Numbered from the stretch's first letter, positions 1 to 12,390 are shown. The stretch: 64,000 bases of DNA from Mytilus trossulus (GCF_036588685.1 NC_086383.1:38448171-38512170), one strand, 5' to 3'. A program made the numbers and translations. The notes: generated from the letters alone by a model not told the origin.

Positions 1-1249
1 CCATGCACCCCCCTAAAATCATTCGGAATATAATGAAAAGAAAAAAGTTTAGCAAAACGTTATTAAATAACGACATATTCATATTTTGAAACTGATGTCA
101 TCATGGTTTTACACTCAATTTCACAAATTCCCAAAATGTGACAAATTTTACATCTTTTCAAACTTTGCTTTACATGAAAATTCACGTTTTTTTCTCGTTT
201 TTTTGCGAAATACACATATTCTAAGAGTTAACGTATTTTAACCGGATGATCAATGAATGTTACTGCAAACTTCATTGTTGAGTTTATCCTAAAACTCCTG
301 TCTATATATGGACTGGTATATGATGTGCGAACTAGTGAAACTCGACCCAATCTAGTGAAATAAATCGAGTAACACATGTGTATAAATGTAGATGCAGAAC
401 GACAGTAACACTGTAAAAACTATATCATGTATATCGTGCCTAGTATTCGAGAAATAAACAAATAATTAGCTTTAAACAATTGTTCGTGGAAAAATTGCAG
501 GTAAATATATCTCTTGAATGCACATTATTTTATTCATGAATAGTTTTCTAAAAGATATTTTATAAATTAAAATCACATTGCACATGTTTAATACTAGTAT
601 ATCAAACTATAAAGCTTGTGAATCCTAGGTTCATTATAAAAGATATTTATTTTTTACAGTATTTAGATTTTAGAAATAGCAACTTTCTTAATATCAGAAT
701 TAAGGTTAAAATATACATTAAGACATCTTTTTACAAAATGAAGAATTGTTACGTCTTACCTTAAAAATTATATCTTGTTCATGCCTCTACTGTATCTGTT
801 TTTAAAAATTAACTGTAAGACGTTGGTTTTTAAACAATTGTATCATTTCACTGTTTTGTAGAAAATAAGAACATTTCTCCGAAAAATCATGAACTACTTC
901 CTTATACTAACCAATCATGTTTGACCAGATTTTTGCTTAACTAATCAAAACGTTAACAACATGTACAATATATATCTATTATTGTAAATTCGAAGTGATT
1001 CCAAGCTACGCTAGCTTAACGTAGAGTTATATATTTGAAACTTTTGAAATTATGTACCCATTATTTGAAAACATCCAATTTATTTATACATGAGTAAAGA
1101 AACACAGTATGTGTACGGGTAGTACAATGATGCACTTCAAATGTGTGTTTCTTTTAAAACAATTTATCAGCGACGATCGAATCAAAAATATGAAAGACCA
1201 TGTAAGGTATGAAGTACGATGTTGAAAGCTTAAACACATCAAACAAAGG
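1..1249. other. AT-rich stretch with no recognised gene
   Basis: I see no coding potential here. All frames are short and broken, and no repeat family from elsewhere in the window is obvious. Confidence 0.6.
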
Positions 1250-1359
1250 TATTTGTTTGGGTTATAACTATTTTGATATGAGCGTCACTGATGAGTCTTA
1301 TGTAGACGAAACGCGCGTCTGGCGTACTAAATTATAATTCTGGTGCCTTTGATAACTGT
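1250..1359 (-). repeat. R1 dispersed repeat, partial copy, reverse orientation
   Basis: This carries the complement of the R1 head: the GTAGACGAAACGCGCG block, then a run matching AATTTAGTACGCCAGACG reversed, and finally the complement of GTTATCAAAGGTACCAGG. The same head recurs in direct orientation at 5.47, 5.83, 37.64 and 63.87 kb. Only about the first third of the ~370-bp unit is present. Confidence 0.85.
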
Positions 1360-2523
1360 ATACAACTGTCACATTCCTGCCTTGTCATTTCTTTATGTAG
1401 AAAATCGTGGATTAAAGCTATCTTTCACTCATATAATAGTTGCATATAAATCATTATATAAGCAAAATTGTATTATCAAAACAAACAGATATAAAACGTA
1501 CAATTGTAAAAATGTGGGGTCAAGCAGTCAATATTTTATTATACACTCTGCAGATACATACTAAACTCAAAACAAATCTGAAAGACAAGAATACAAGAAA
1601 TGACCATTATACAATACCACAATGGCTAGATGAATAAACATCGAGTCACGTTGAAAGCATAGTTCTTAAAAGGGGATAAACAGCAAAGGGAAGTAAAAGA
1701 AAATAAACTAAAAATACAGTATGCCAAGTTATAAGAATGATATTAAACAACTTCATTACTTCAAGACCATCATTTTATAATGTACTTATTGTAAAGTTGT
1801 AACGGAATGTTTATGAACAATATTTTGGTATTTTCTAACGTTTATTTACGTGCATATTTATGATTACTGATTACATGAACGTTACCAATTTCATATTGTA
1901 TATTTTTTATTTACATATTTTTACACGAACGTAATTTTTAACAATTGGATTTAATCACAATTCAAAATAAATCGACGAATCTCTTTGACCGAATACATTT
2001 CAAATATCTGACAAAATTTGTTTATATCAAAAGCGCAAAAGAAAATCAATAACTGTACAAATAAGTAGGTTACCTAATTCTTGATAAAAGTGAAGTAGAT
2101 TATCTTCATTTACGATTCATTTTTTGGTTACCGAGTACGATTATCTTTCTAAATGAACAATATTTCGGTCTATTTACTAATCTGCTTTTGCTAATGCTAT
2201 GTTCATTGAAACATAGTATCAACAAAACTCGGAGATATTCTTTGTATTAGTTCAATAGTTCTGAAAATTGAATGTAGAAAATCGTACCTGTTGAAACGAA
2301 AAACAGATAGTTTGTTTTTCTATTCATGCTTCATCTTTTGCACAGTCACAGATAAGACGAGACATGAGCAATAATTTCGTATCTATTGGATTTTTTTTTT
2401 TAATGTAACACTATGGGTACATAGTTTGTAAAATTTCTTGAAGAAGATGTTAACTGATAAGGAAATGTTTTCATAGTAATAGAAATGCGGAAATGTACAA
2501 ACCAGTATTAGTGCCACGAAACG
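1360..2523. other. no recognised gene or repeat
   Basis: This is AT-rich sequence. Two overlapping short plus-strand frames near 1343-1637 have no recognisable domain, and the first begins at the edge of an R1 copy. I treat them as chance frames. Confidence 0.55.
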
Positions 2524-2700
2524 GTTACAACGCAAACATTTTCGATATAACGAAAACATTTGTGTTATGACGCAAACCTTTGCGAAATAAAGTAGACATC
2601 TTGATTATAATTATTCATTTGATTTTGAATATGTCCGTCTGTCATTAGTTTCAGTAGTGATTTACTAGTTGATAAGAAAAGAACCACAAATATAATGCCG

Positions 2701-3030
2701 GAGAATGGAAATGGGGAATGTATCAAAGAGACAACAACCCGACCATAGAAAAAAAAACAGCAGAAGGTCACCAACAGGTCTTCAATGTAACGAGAAATTC
2801 CCGCACCCGGAGGCGTCTTTCAGCTCGCCCCTAAACAAATATATACTAGTTCAGTGATAATGAATGCCATACTAATTTCCCAATTGTACACCAGAAACTT
2901 AAATTAAAATAATACAACACCAACAAAGACCAGAGGCTCCTGACATGGGACAGGCGCAAAAATGCAGCGGGGTTAAACATGTGTGTTTGATCTCTACCTC
3001 CCCCTATACCTCTAGCCGATGTAGGAAAGT
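2701..3030 (+). repeat. family F repeat, one of four copies
   Basis: It starts GAGAATGGAAATGGGGAATG and includes CCCGCACCCGGAGGCGTC and AATGCAGCGGGGTTAAACATG. Matching sequence is at 16361-16612 in the same orientation, and at 14195-14535 and 59344-59545 in reverse. The short frame on the minus strand here (2846-3037) recurs wherever the repeat does and is not a gene. Confidence 0.8.
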
Positions 3031-3477
3031 ATAACAAGTATAATTTAACAAGAAAACAGATTAGATATAGTCATATTTTAAATGAAAGAGCAAAAATAAT
3101 GTCATACAATTGTAAAACTTTCAAGTCAAATAGACAAATAAGCTTTTTGTTATAAAATAAAGATGCTTTGGTAACAATTTACACGGAGAGAACATTATTT
3201 TAATAATAACACATTTGTTATTGCAAAACGGTTGCTTGATTGGATCTTACAAACATAACACAATCCTTAAACTAAAGCTTACTTCGGAAGTTTATTTATA
3301 TTTGGCTATTGCTTTATTAGCAGGGTTGATTTTTATATTCTTCGATATAACTTCAATTTACTCAATTGTGTTTGTAATATATTTACATGTTTTTTTAATT
3401 ATCGCTTGCTGTTCGGTGTAAGCCAAAGCTACGTGTTGAAGACCTTACTTTGACCTATAATAGTATACTTTCATAAA

Positions 3478-3535
3478 TTGTGACTTGGATGGAGAGTTGT
3501 TTCATTGACACTCATACCACAACTTCTTCTATCTA
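3478..3535 (-). repeat. family B fragment, reverse orientation
   Basis: GTGACTTGGATGGAGAGTTG followed by CACTCATACCACAACTTCTT is the complement of the B head seen at 18912. Confidence 0.75.
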
Positions 3536-3704
3536 TTACCCTGCTTATTATATATTAGTCAATGGTATGTTCTAAATAATCAAGCATTTAACTTTGCAAT
3601 GAGTACAAGGGAAGACAAATGTTAGCCTCCTTCATTTATAACTGCTGCTTCATTTGAATCTTAAATATAAAATAGAATAAAACAAATGATTGCATTACAT
3701 GTAG

Positions 3705-3968
3705 TACGCAAATGTTTTTGTTAAATCGCAAAGGTTTGTATTATATCCCAAACGTTTGTATTATATCGCAAAGGATTGCATTATAAGGCAAAGTTTTGCG
3801 TTATTAGGCAAAAGTTTGCGTTATAAGGCAAAGGTTTGCGTTATAAAGCAAATATTGGCGTTATAAGGCAAAAGGTTTGCGATATTTCGCAAAGTTATGC
3901 GTTGTTTCGCAAAGGTTTGCATCCTTTTGAAAAGCTTTGCCTTATTTCGCAAAGGTTTGCGTTGTAAC
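3705..3968. repeat. ~20-bp tandem array, right arm of the foldback-like element
   Basis: About 13 imperfect units of GCAAAGGTTTGCGTTATAAG. Each unit contains a small palindrome, GCAAA-GG-TTTGC. The array drifts from ATAAG-type linkers on the left to TATTTC/TGTTTC-type linkers on the right. Confidence 0.85.
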
Positions 3969-4142
3969 ATTGGAAGAAATATTTTAAAGAAATGTGAGAC
4001 GTTAATGCACTAATGTAGAAATGTGTCAATGAATTAGCAAAACACATAACAAATTCCTTAGGTCAGCATGAATATTTTTAAATTTGACAGTTTAGAAATG
4101 TTTTTCTACAAAACAAGGGTATCATTAGAGAAGATCAGTTTA

Positions 4143-4205
4143 TGTAGATATAGGAAGATGTGGTACAAATGTATGAGTGCCAATGAGACAAATCTCCACC
4201 CAAAT
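4143..4205 (+). repeat. family B head fragment
   Basis: It has TATAGGAAGATGTGGTACAA and GAGTGCCAATGAGACAAATC, a near match to the B head at 18912. The rest of the unit is missing. Confidence 0.75.
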
Positions 4206-4319
4206 CATACGTTGATACACTATTATTGCTGGTAGGTTTAGTATTCCCCTTCGTATTCATGTATTTTCAAGTTTGTTAAAAGATGTCTTAAAACCTTATA
4301 TTATTCTGTTTCTGTTTTG

Positions 4320-4560
4320 AAGCCGCCATAACGAGTTTGTTGTCCTGATTCCAAAAGATAGCAGATATGTTCCAAGGGAAATATTGTCGTTAATACAATA
4401 CAGTCTCACGACGGGTGCAACATTGGGTGGAAGGATCTTCTTATTCATTTGGTGTACCTGCGATCACGCCCAGTTTTAGTGGTTTTTGTGTTACACGGTC
4501 TTTTTGATATATGTTATATTTTATGATATACTGTGATAATGTTGTTTTTTTCATTTTTTA
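4320..4560 (+). repeat. diverged family C copy
   Basis: CACGACGGGTGCAACATTGG, then GGAAGGATCTT and GTACCTGCGATCACGCCCAG, follow the order of the C copy at 15222, with many substitutions and small gaps. Confidence 0.5.
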
Positions 4561-5466
4561 GACAACGTGTTCTCATATTATGTTTTCGACTTTTGAGTTA
4601 AAATGTCTATTTGTTTTATTTTGTCTGTCTCTTGATATACTCCATCATCCTATCTGATTTTTTACAGATTACGCCATGTTTACTTATGTGGGTGATGCAT
4701 CCAAATCAGGAGTTACTTGTGTATGATTGTCTACATATGTGTATGATACTATACACATCATGTTAAACAATGTTTTATACATTTACAATCATGGTGAATT
4801 GAAGTTGTCTAAATTGAAACAAGTTTAACAAAGAATGTCATCAACAACAATTTTGTTTTTGGTGAAAGGTAGGTAAATTAACGTATTGTATAGGTATTTA
4901 TGAGTATTTCAATCATTCAAAGTAGAATGTTTTTCAGTTTTTGCAGAATAGTTTTGTTTCAATTTAATTTCATGTCCACATAACCTTTCTTTTTTCTTGA
5001 ATGTTATAATTATTTTATTCTTAAGCAGTTTCCCTTTCATATTATTTAGATAATTTGTTTAATTTTATTTGATTAACTCGTTAAATTATGTCACTAAAGT
5101 ATAATTTTACAATAATTTGGAACAATGAAAAGCATTATTTTTTCATTTTTAAGTTTCTAAAGAATTTAAGTTAGATCAAATGTTCACATATTACAAGCAA
5201 AACACAAGTTTAACGAATCGGAGTAAAGACATTGAATACCTTCATATAAAAGATGCGTTTTGCACTTTCCTAATCAGGCTACAGATGTTACATAATCTGT
5301 CTATAGATAAACCTTTCCTTCCACTGTTACATCGAATCCAACAGAGATTTGAACAATAGAAGTCAATCAAAATTCAAATCGGAAAGACAAAAATCGAATA
5401 CAGAATAGCACAATAACACAATGATAGGATGAATAATTTAGTCTACGAGATATGCAATGGTATATA
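4561..5466. other. no recognised gene
   Basis: AT-rich sequence with no long open frame and no repeat match I could see. Confidence 0.5.
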
Positions 5467-5945
5467 GTTATCAAAGGTACCAGTATTATAATTTAGTACG
5501 TCAGACGCGCGTTTCGTCTACATAAAATTAATCAGTGACGCTTATATCAAAATAGTTATAAAGCCAAACAAGTTTTAAGTTGAAGAGCAATGAGGATCCA
5601 AAAGTTCAAAAATGTTGTGCAAAATACGGCTTAGGTAATCTATGCCTGCGATAAGAAAATCCTCAGTTTTTCGAAAAATTCATAGTTTTGTAAACCGGAA
5701 ATTTATCAAAAAAAAAAAATACCACATTATTGATATTCGTGTCAACACCGAAGTGTTGACTACTGGGCTGTTGATACCCTCGGGAACGAAACGTTCACCA
5801 GCAGTGGCATCGACCCAGTGGTGTTAACAGTTATCAAATGTACCAGGATTATAATTTAGTACGCCAGACGTGCGTTTCGTCTACATAAGACTAATCCGTG
5901 ACGCTCATATCAAAATATCAAAATAGTTATAAAGCCAAACAAACA
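5467..5945 (+). repeat. R1 repeat, one full unit followed in tandem by part of a second
   Basis: The unit starts GTTATCAAAGGTACCAGTAT, runs through the CGCGTTTCGTCTACATAA block, AAGTTGAAGAGCAATGAGGA and CGAAGTGTTGACTACTGGGC, and ends with the GGCATCGACCCAGTGGTGTT block. A second head follows directly near 5830 and stops after about 115 bp. This shows R1 can be head-to-tail tandem. The 61-residue frame at 5642-5827 is repeat sequence, not a gene. Confidence 0.9.
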
Positions 5946-6007
5946 AACCATAGGGTACGAAATTGTTTTATCGTTGGTAAGAAATGATAAATTTTGGGTA
6001 TCAAATA

Positions 6008-6215
6008 CTGTGGATTCATTTATTTTCGTTGGAACCAATTTTCGTGGATTTTGGAAAACTTGCAAGTTTGTTGATATTTAATTTCGTGGTTTTGCCGAAG
6101 TCTATATACTAGCCTATAGAAAATTTGTTATTCGTTGAACATTTAATTTCGTGGTTCAACAGTACCCACGAAAGCCACGAAAATTGGTATCCCACGAATA
6201 ATAATGAATCCACAG
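6008..6215. mobile_element. 208-bp MITE with TA target-site duplication
   Basis: The inverted ends are CTGTGGATTCATTTATTTTC and the matching AATAATAATGAATCCACAG. TA dinucleotides flank both sides (6006-6007 and 6216-6217). The interior repeats TTTAATTTCGTGGTT and pairs with CACGAAAGCCACGAAAATTG near the right end, so the whole element can fold. There is no coding sequence. TA duplication is typical of Tc1/mariner-type transposition, but the parent transposase is not identifiable here. Confidence 0.8.
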
Positions 6216-6399
6216 TAGTATATGCATTTAACCCATAAGATACGAAATGGTTTTAATCATGGGTACGAAATGGTAAATGTTTGGTAATAATTGTTAAATT
6301 TGGGTACAAAATGGCAGAGGTACGAAATTACTTGCTACCAAATATTCGTTGAAATGTCTAGACAACTGCGCAACAAAATTAACTCGGATTTGAAACAAA

Positions 6400-6620
6400 A
6401 AAAAATAGTTTATTTAATCTTTTTATTATCAAATTTCAATTGACTTCCTTTTTAAATTTCTAATTTTATTTTATTTTTTTATTTTCAAATTTAATTGTCT
6501 TTTTGAATTTCTAATTAGATTTCCCTTTTGAATTTTGAATTTTATTTCCTTTTTGAACTTCTAATACTTTTCATGTAATTACATTTATTTGTTTTTTTTA
6601 ACTTTTTTTTTTTTGCCGTA
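6400..6620. repeat. low-complexity T-rich tract
   Basis: Imperfect ~30-bp reiteration of TTTCCTTTTTGAATTTCTAAT, ending in runs of T. It is non-coding. Confidence 0.6.
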
Positions 6621-7009
6621 TGAAAGTATTGTTTTATAGCATTTTGTTTTAATACATATAAATAAAGTGTATAGATTCGATAACTGCGTCAAGTGGGATA
6701 TGATATTTTCCATTCAAGGCAGTTCAATTTCAAAATGTTAAAGGTGAAGCTCGCCAAGCTTTTAAATATTTACAAATTAACTTTCGAGAGAGGATAATAT
6801 CGTATTGCACTGGATCTGGTGGTTGATTCTGTTTCTGTAATCATTTCAGGACGATATTCAACCAAATTTAACTCATCTTTTTGAATGATCTGACAGTGTG
6901 AATTTCAAAAATAGTAACAAAAATGGACGTCATACATGTTATCAAATTTTGACCAATGAGGGATTGAGATCAAACACCCTTACATAACTGAAATGTTTAC
7001 AGGAACCCT

Positions 7010-7205
7010 TAGAATAATGTTTACAGAAGTTTGCAGCTAGCTGCGAACCTAATGCAAACATTGCAGCTGTTTACTGCAAGCTTGCGGCAAGTTTGTAGAA
7101 ACATTTATGCTTGCAGTAATATTGCAGGAAACTCTAGAATTTAAGGGATGTTCGCAGCTAGATTGCAGGAATCTATAACAATTATATATGTTTGCAAGAG
7201 CATTG
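7010..7205. repeat. imperfect TTGCAG-rich repeat tract
   Basis: Repeated TTTGCAGCTAGCTGCGAAC and GCAAGCTTGCGGCAAGTTTG motifs, each partly palindromic around AGCT or AAGCTT. The same theme returns at 7780-7930, which suggests two ends or fragments of one element about 0.75 kb apart. Confidence 0.5.
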
Positions 7206-7779
7206 CAAAAATTATATAAAACGAATGAGCATGCCCATTGGTATCGTCCTGGAAGATACAGCTTTGAAATTTAAAAATGTTGAAGGTGTTTGAGTCATGT
7301 TATCATACAATGTATTAGTATTCAGGAGTATTTTAGGTTGGAAATTAAAAGAAAAGTTTTCAAAGACATTTGTTGCAAGTGTTGATTCTTCATAGACGTG
7401 TAAATATATGAAATTCGTCCCCTCAATTAATACCTGCATGAAGTTTTGAAAAGCATTTTCAAACACGTAACAACTAAACATGAACACAATGTTAATTAAA
7501 AAGCAGTATATATGCACAAAATAAATTTCAAATAAATCTTTTTTCGTATTTTAGATATGCATGCAATTCATTTTAGCACATACTTGAACAACAAGAAATT
7601 TTAAAATCATTTTTTAAAGGAATAAACCTTTGCTATGATAAGTATGCAAATGATTAATTATTCGAATTATGGTATGTATGTATGTAACCAAACTTTCAGA
7701 ATTTACTGTGTACTAAATATAATGTGATGTGTATACACAACATGACTTAATTGGTTAATATTGTATAATCATTTATGTA

Positions 7780-7930
7780 GTTCCTGCAAGTTTGCAGCAA
7801 GCACGCAATTTGAATATAAATGTTTGCAGCAGGTCTGCAGCAAACACCCAGCAGGTCTGCTGCAAACACGCAGGAGAAAGATTAATTTGCATAAAAATGT
7901 TTGCTGCAGGTCTGCTGCAAACAATTTACC
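7780..7930. repeat. second TTGCAG/CTGCAAAC repeat tract
   Basis: It contains GCAGGTCTGCTGCAAACACG and several close variants. The short plus-strand frame across it (7761-7979) simply reads through these repeats, as its repeated Cys-Ser-Lys and Leu-Gln motifs show. I do not call it a gene. Confidence 0.55.
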
Positions 7931-8209
7931 ATGCAATTATTACAAAAGTATTATTATCAAACACGATATAAATGACTAACAATAATATAACTTGATAAGT
8001 AATTGATTGATTGTTGGTTGCTTTACGCCGCATTAGCACAAAAAAGGCTATATCGCGGCGACTTGATAAGTAAATAATCGTGTATAGTGTATAGTTTAGC
8101 ATCCATCAACTGCAAGATGTATATACAGTTTTTCATTCACAAAGGCAGACAGACGAGATCTGCCATGTCGTTATTGTTATCCAACGTTTGCTTTTCACAT
8201 CTTTAATAT

Positions 8210-8389
8210 AGTATTAATGTATGGACTTTTTCATATTGGCCCTGTAACATGTCCAAGGTGTTAATAATGGCCAAGGATGGTTGTAATGGCCCTGAGGCAA
8301 CGCCGAGGGCCATTACAACTGTCCGAGGCCATTATTAATATCAAGGGCATGTTACAGGGCCAATATGAAAAAGTCCATATATTGATACT
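8210..8389. mobile_element. 180-bp near-complete palindrome, snapback MITE
   Basis: The left arm ATGGACTTTTTCATATTGGC pairs with GCCAATATGAAAAAGTCCAT at the right. Pairing continues inward through CCTGTAACATG/CATGTTACAGG and GTAATGGCCCT/AGGGCCATTAC to a loop of a few bases around 8300. The outer AGTAT...ATACT bases also pair. No coding capacity. The 76-residue frame at 8277-8507 starts inside it and is spurious. Confidence 0.75.
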
Positions 8390-9004
8390 TTTATTAACCA
8401 ACTATAAAGGCAACTTCATTCCAGAACAGTCTTCGAGTCTAGGATCCAAAATTATACAGCTATCCACAAACTACAACAGGACCAATACAGAAAAGCCCGT
8501 TTCATAACATTTTTATTAAATGGTTTTAATTCTTCGATTAAACAAAGAGTAAAAAACTTACAGTGAAGAAGATACAGGAATTTCATAGCTGAACTTCAAC
8601 TTGTCTTTTCGCATTTCAATTTCGCATGGAATTTTAGTCAACATTGTGACTGTCAGATGTAATTTCTGATTTCTCATCCAAGTACTTAATTTTATGCTAT
8701 TAAAATTCATTTCATCTAGCAAATAAAAAGTAGCTGGGAAGAATTAATCAGACAGTTTTAACTATTCTAAAGTCTGCATTCTGAGGAATGAACAACGGAA
8801 ATGAAACAGTGATAATAATCGAAAATCGTTCTCGAAAAAGGCTGTGAAATATTTCCGTTTCAAGTCGTTACAAAACAATGTTAATGAACATCATTTAAAC
8901 TTATTTTTATGATATTAAGTTTAAAAAAGAATAAAAAAATGTCACACTCATTTAAAAAAATAAACGACATTTTGTTTTAATCGATGTCCCGTTTCATCTG
9001 TTCA

Positions 9005-9100
9005 TAATGCATGACTGTGATTTCGTAATGCACGGGTGTGGTTTCGTAATGCATGACTGAGATTTCGTAATGCATGACTGAGATCTCGTAATGACTGGCT
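9005..9100. repeat. 21-bp minisatellite, about 4.5 copies
   Basis: Units of TAATGCATGACTGAGATTTCG start at 9005, 9026, 9047, 9068 and 9089, with substitutions (CACGGGTGTGG in the second). Confidence 0.8.
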
Positions 9101-9109
9101 GTAGCAATT

Positions 9110-10020
9110 TCTCCGTTCATAATGACCAGATGTCGAAATTTTCCTTTTATAAAGCATGGGCATTTCTATACATATTGTAGCAAGTTGGTTAATAATTCCT
9201 TGTAAAATAAATTCATTATGAAGTTATAATTATTGCGTGAAAAACCTTTAGAAATGTAACTTAATTTTATATAATTGTTTATGCAAAAAACGGAATACCT
9301 TAGTACGACTTACAGCATTTGAAGCATGCATATTTCAATTTAGAATCAACATTTTTTCATAAAACAATAAAAATGTGCATTACATCGATCATGTTTTGTC
9401 TTTTGCCTTAGGAACTGCAACTATTATCCTATTTATGTATATTTTTCTCGTTAACAAAGGTTTGTAGTAAATACATGTGTCCTGGTCCTAACACTGAAGA
9501 CGCAACATGGTCTATCCCCTGCAGATGCTGTGCCGTATCATACTTAACATGCTAAACTCATAATCTACAGTCATACTTTTACAAAAGGAAAATAAGTAAA
9601 ATCAATGTGCATGTTTTTTTTATAAAAAAAAATTACTATTGAAGTATGGAATCATTTGAATAATAAAGCTCTAATTCTGAAGTACCATAAAATCTTTCTA
9701 CTACTTTAGACATTTTGTCACAGAGTATGAGAACAATTCAGACATAATTGAAAATGTCCAGCAATGATAATGACTTAAACATATTAAAACAATACTCGGA
9801 TATAAGATACGGTGATAGGTATTTCAACCAAATAGGAAAATGAAAGTAGAATTTTCAAAACTTCAATAACGCAACTGGTTGGGGTATCGATGAAATAATT
9901 ACTTGGTGCTTTACACACCGCTTTCTTGAAATATATATAATGTATCAACTGAACGGCAAATGATATAATGGATTCTGAGGTCAATACATAAGAAACGTGA
10001 CACAATTTCAAACTATGCGG
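9110..10020. other. no recognised gene
   Basis: AT-rich sequence. The short minus-strand frame at 9784-10011 has no recognisable domain. Confidence 0.5.
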
Positions 10021-10023
10021 GGT

Positions 10024-10330
10024 TCATAAAAGAGAGACGAAAGATATCAAAGGGACAGTCAAACTAATAAATCTAAAACAAACTGACAACGCCATGGCTG
10101 AAAATGAAAAAGACAAACAGAAAAACAATAGTACACATGACACAACATAGAAAACTAAAGAATAAACAACACGAACCCCACCAAAAACTAGGGGTGATCT
10201 CAGGTGCTCCGGAAGGGTAAGCAGATCCTGCTCCACATGCGGCACCCGTCGTGTTGCTTATGTGATTACAAATCCGGTAAATAGTCTAATTCGGTAGGTC
10301 AAATTCATGAAAGGGGAGGGGATTGTAATT
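10024..10330 (-). repeat. family C repeat, reverse orientation
   Basis: This is the complement of the copy at 15222. It contains GAACCCCACCAAAAACTAGG, CAGGTGCTCCGGAAGGGTAA and CATGCGGCACCCGTCGTGTT. Homology continues past 10262 through AATTACGACGTAAGGAACAT, so the element is longer than its core. The 73-residue frame at 10024-10245 belongs to the repeat. Confidence 0.85.
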
Positions 10331-11559
10331 ACGACGTAAGGAACATATCCCATATCATTTGTGAAATGGTTATTCCATAACGGTCAACCAACTCTTATAA
10401 ATAACGTGTTTGTCTCGTGGTTCTTAATCTCGTTTAGACTTATTTTCAGTTATACATAAATAAATCTTCGTATTTCGAGCACAATACAGATAAATCAGAT
10501 CTTTAACAGAAATAATACATATTACATCATTTCTTTCAATAAAAATTTATGATTTTTGCTCTAAAATTTTATTTCAAAGAACTACAAATAACCGTTTAGT
10601 TTCAACAAATAGAAAAAACTTTTTAAAATAAATTGTTGATTGACAAATGAATGAAGTGCTGGTGATTTAATAGTTTGAATATGCTTTTAAGACATTTTAA
10701 CTTGCAATTTCTACATGTGTAATATAGTTCAGAATTTACTGAATCAACTACAGACTTAATCCAAATGCATATGTATCTGCTAAAAAAATGACAATTGAAA
10801 AATACAAAACTAATCAAAGCTGACTTAAATAATTTAAATTCAGAAATAACTGCCTGCATTTAATTTTGTATTGCAATTTTTGAAAAAAGGCAACTCCGCG
10901 CAGTTTCAGATATTAGGACGCGCGTTCTTCTTATTGCAATATTTACCAAGTAGCAGTATTTGCATTTAAAACAACTTCACAAAAATCTTTGAATTTACAG
11001 CAATAATTGTGAAAACACTCTATTAGGCAAAATATATGTGTATAGCAACTAAAATAACGTTATAAAAAGAACAGTAAATATATACAAACCGAATTTACAA
11101 TAGTGCACTGTCAACAAAATATGACGACAAATAATTCTGCTAGTAATGAAGAACTGTATTTTTGTTGAACAGTCTCTGAGTATTTCTGTGTTTTGAATGA
11201 ACACAATTATCAACAATGTTCCTAATGGCTCGAGATCATCTCTTGAATAGCCATTCAAGATACTTGAAAAAAAAACAGTTTTTGGTCAACGTTATTATTG
11301 ATGTGCCTAAGAACGTTTGTCTTTAAATATCTTTTTTCTACTGATTTTTAGACACATCTATAGTTTTTACCTTATCGACTCGTGCATGTGCGTCTCTTAT
11401 TCGCTTACTGGAGACGGATGAAGTTTAAATTGACACTTTGTCAGAATCAGTAAAACAATCAGGTATCTGATAAAACGGCTAATTCATAAATCTAAAATTT
11501 GAATGAACATGGTGGATGATCGCCCAAAGTCCGTTTTCTGATAGAAAGCAGTTATAATT

Positions 11560-12390
11560 TCTTCATGATAAGAATGGTGTTGTTCCTGCGGACAAAGCTT
11601 CCAATGAAAGTATGTAAAGCTTCTACTACAATTATTTCGTAAAAGATTTATGAATAAATGAGCACTCAGGTATCTTACATACAAAAATTTATTCCCTGAC
11701 AATAATAATTAATAATAAGTCCGTCATGACTTCCAAGAACATTACATTGGACAACAAATTGGAGGACTTACCTTATTTATATTGGATACCTAAGCGTCAC
11801 AATATTCCGTACAAACAATGGTACATTGCCGGATCATCTGCATGATCCATAATGAAATTGTCCATTAGATTGACAACAAATAGTTCTACATTGAAAAAGG
11901 AATTTCAGCAATACCGTGAAACTGTTTTCACCTGTAGTTGTATGAATAAAGGCAACAGTAGTATACCGCTGTTCAAAACTTATAAATCCATGGACAAAAA
12001 ACAAAATCGGGGCATATATATATATCATTTGTGGATTCGAAAAAAACTCGAGAGAACTGATGGATAATCTGAAATACATTTTTCATTACTTTAGTTTGTT
12101 TAATTATACATCACCATTCTCCATGTGAAATTGACAAAAATCGTCTAAAAGATTTAATCCACATTTGTTTTTGTTTTTTTACATATATTAAACAAATTGT
12201 CATTACTTTTGGATACTAAACGACGTATTTTGTTAATACTGAACAAGGTTAAAACATATTACAAACAGAAACAAGGGATTGGTATTCTGACGTTACTTAA
12301 TGACAACATATTAGTTAAATTTGGAGGTTAACGTTTTCAAGCAATTGTCGGCACTTCTCTTGGCCAACCTCTCCTTTTTTCATATGAGTC
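11560..12390 (+). pseudogene. decayed Penelope-like reverse transcriptase
   Basis: Translation on the plus strand gives pieces collinear with the reverse transcriptase at 44770-46494. VVPADKAS near 11606 matches VAVPADKAP. DLPYLYWIPKRHNIPYKQWY near 11766 matches DLPSLYWIPKLHKCPYKQRY. An equal-length segment follows up to YRETVF. Then come IDKNRLKDLIHICF near 12130 and LLNDNILVKFGG near 12300, the last matching the region before motif B. Stops interrupt it (one right after AGSSA), and a family E copy is inserted at about 11938. It is non-functional and comes from an element related to, but distinct from, the one at 45 kb. Confidence 0.75.
11938..12015 (+). repeat. family E repeat inserted in the reverse-transcriptase relic
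   Basis: AAAGGCAACAGTAGTATACC, then GCTGTTCAAAACTTATAAAT and CCATGGACAAAAAACAAAAT. The complement recurs at 27935-28005. Reverse-transcriptase homology resumes after it. Confidence 0.7.

Larger units (their letters stand above)
2524..3968. mobile_element. foldback-like non-autonomous DNA element, 1445 bp
   Basis: The two ends are exact inverted repeats of at least 14 bp: GTTACAACGCAAAC at 2524-2537 and its reverse complement at 3955-3968. Inside each end lies a run of ~20-bp units of the form GCAAAGGTTTGCGTTATAAG. There are about 3 decayed units on the left, in the complementary sense, and about 13 on the right (3705-3968). Subterminal arrays of short repeats between inverted ends are typical of foldback-type elements. 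No transposase is present. The interior carries a family F copy and a family B fragment, so it has either captured other repeats or been invaded by them. No clear target-site duplication was found. Confidence 0.6.

Noticed and set aside
7212..7517. 101-residue minus-strand frame
   Set aside because: No recognisable domain. Composition fits chance, and it starts beside the TTGCAG repeat tract.
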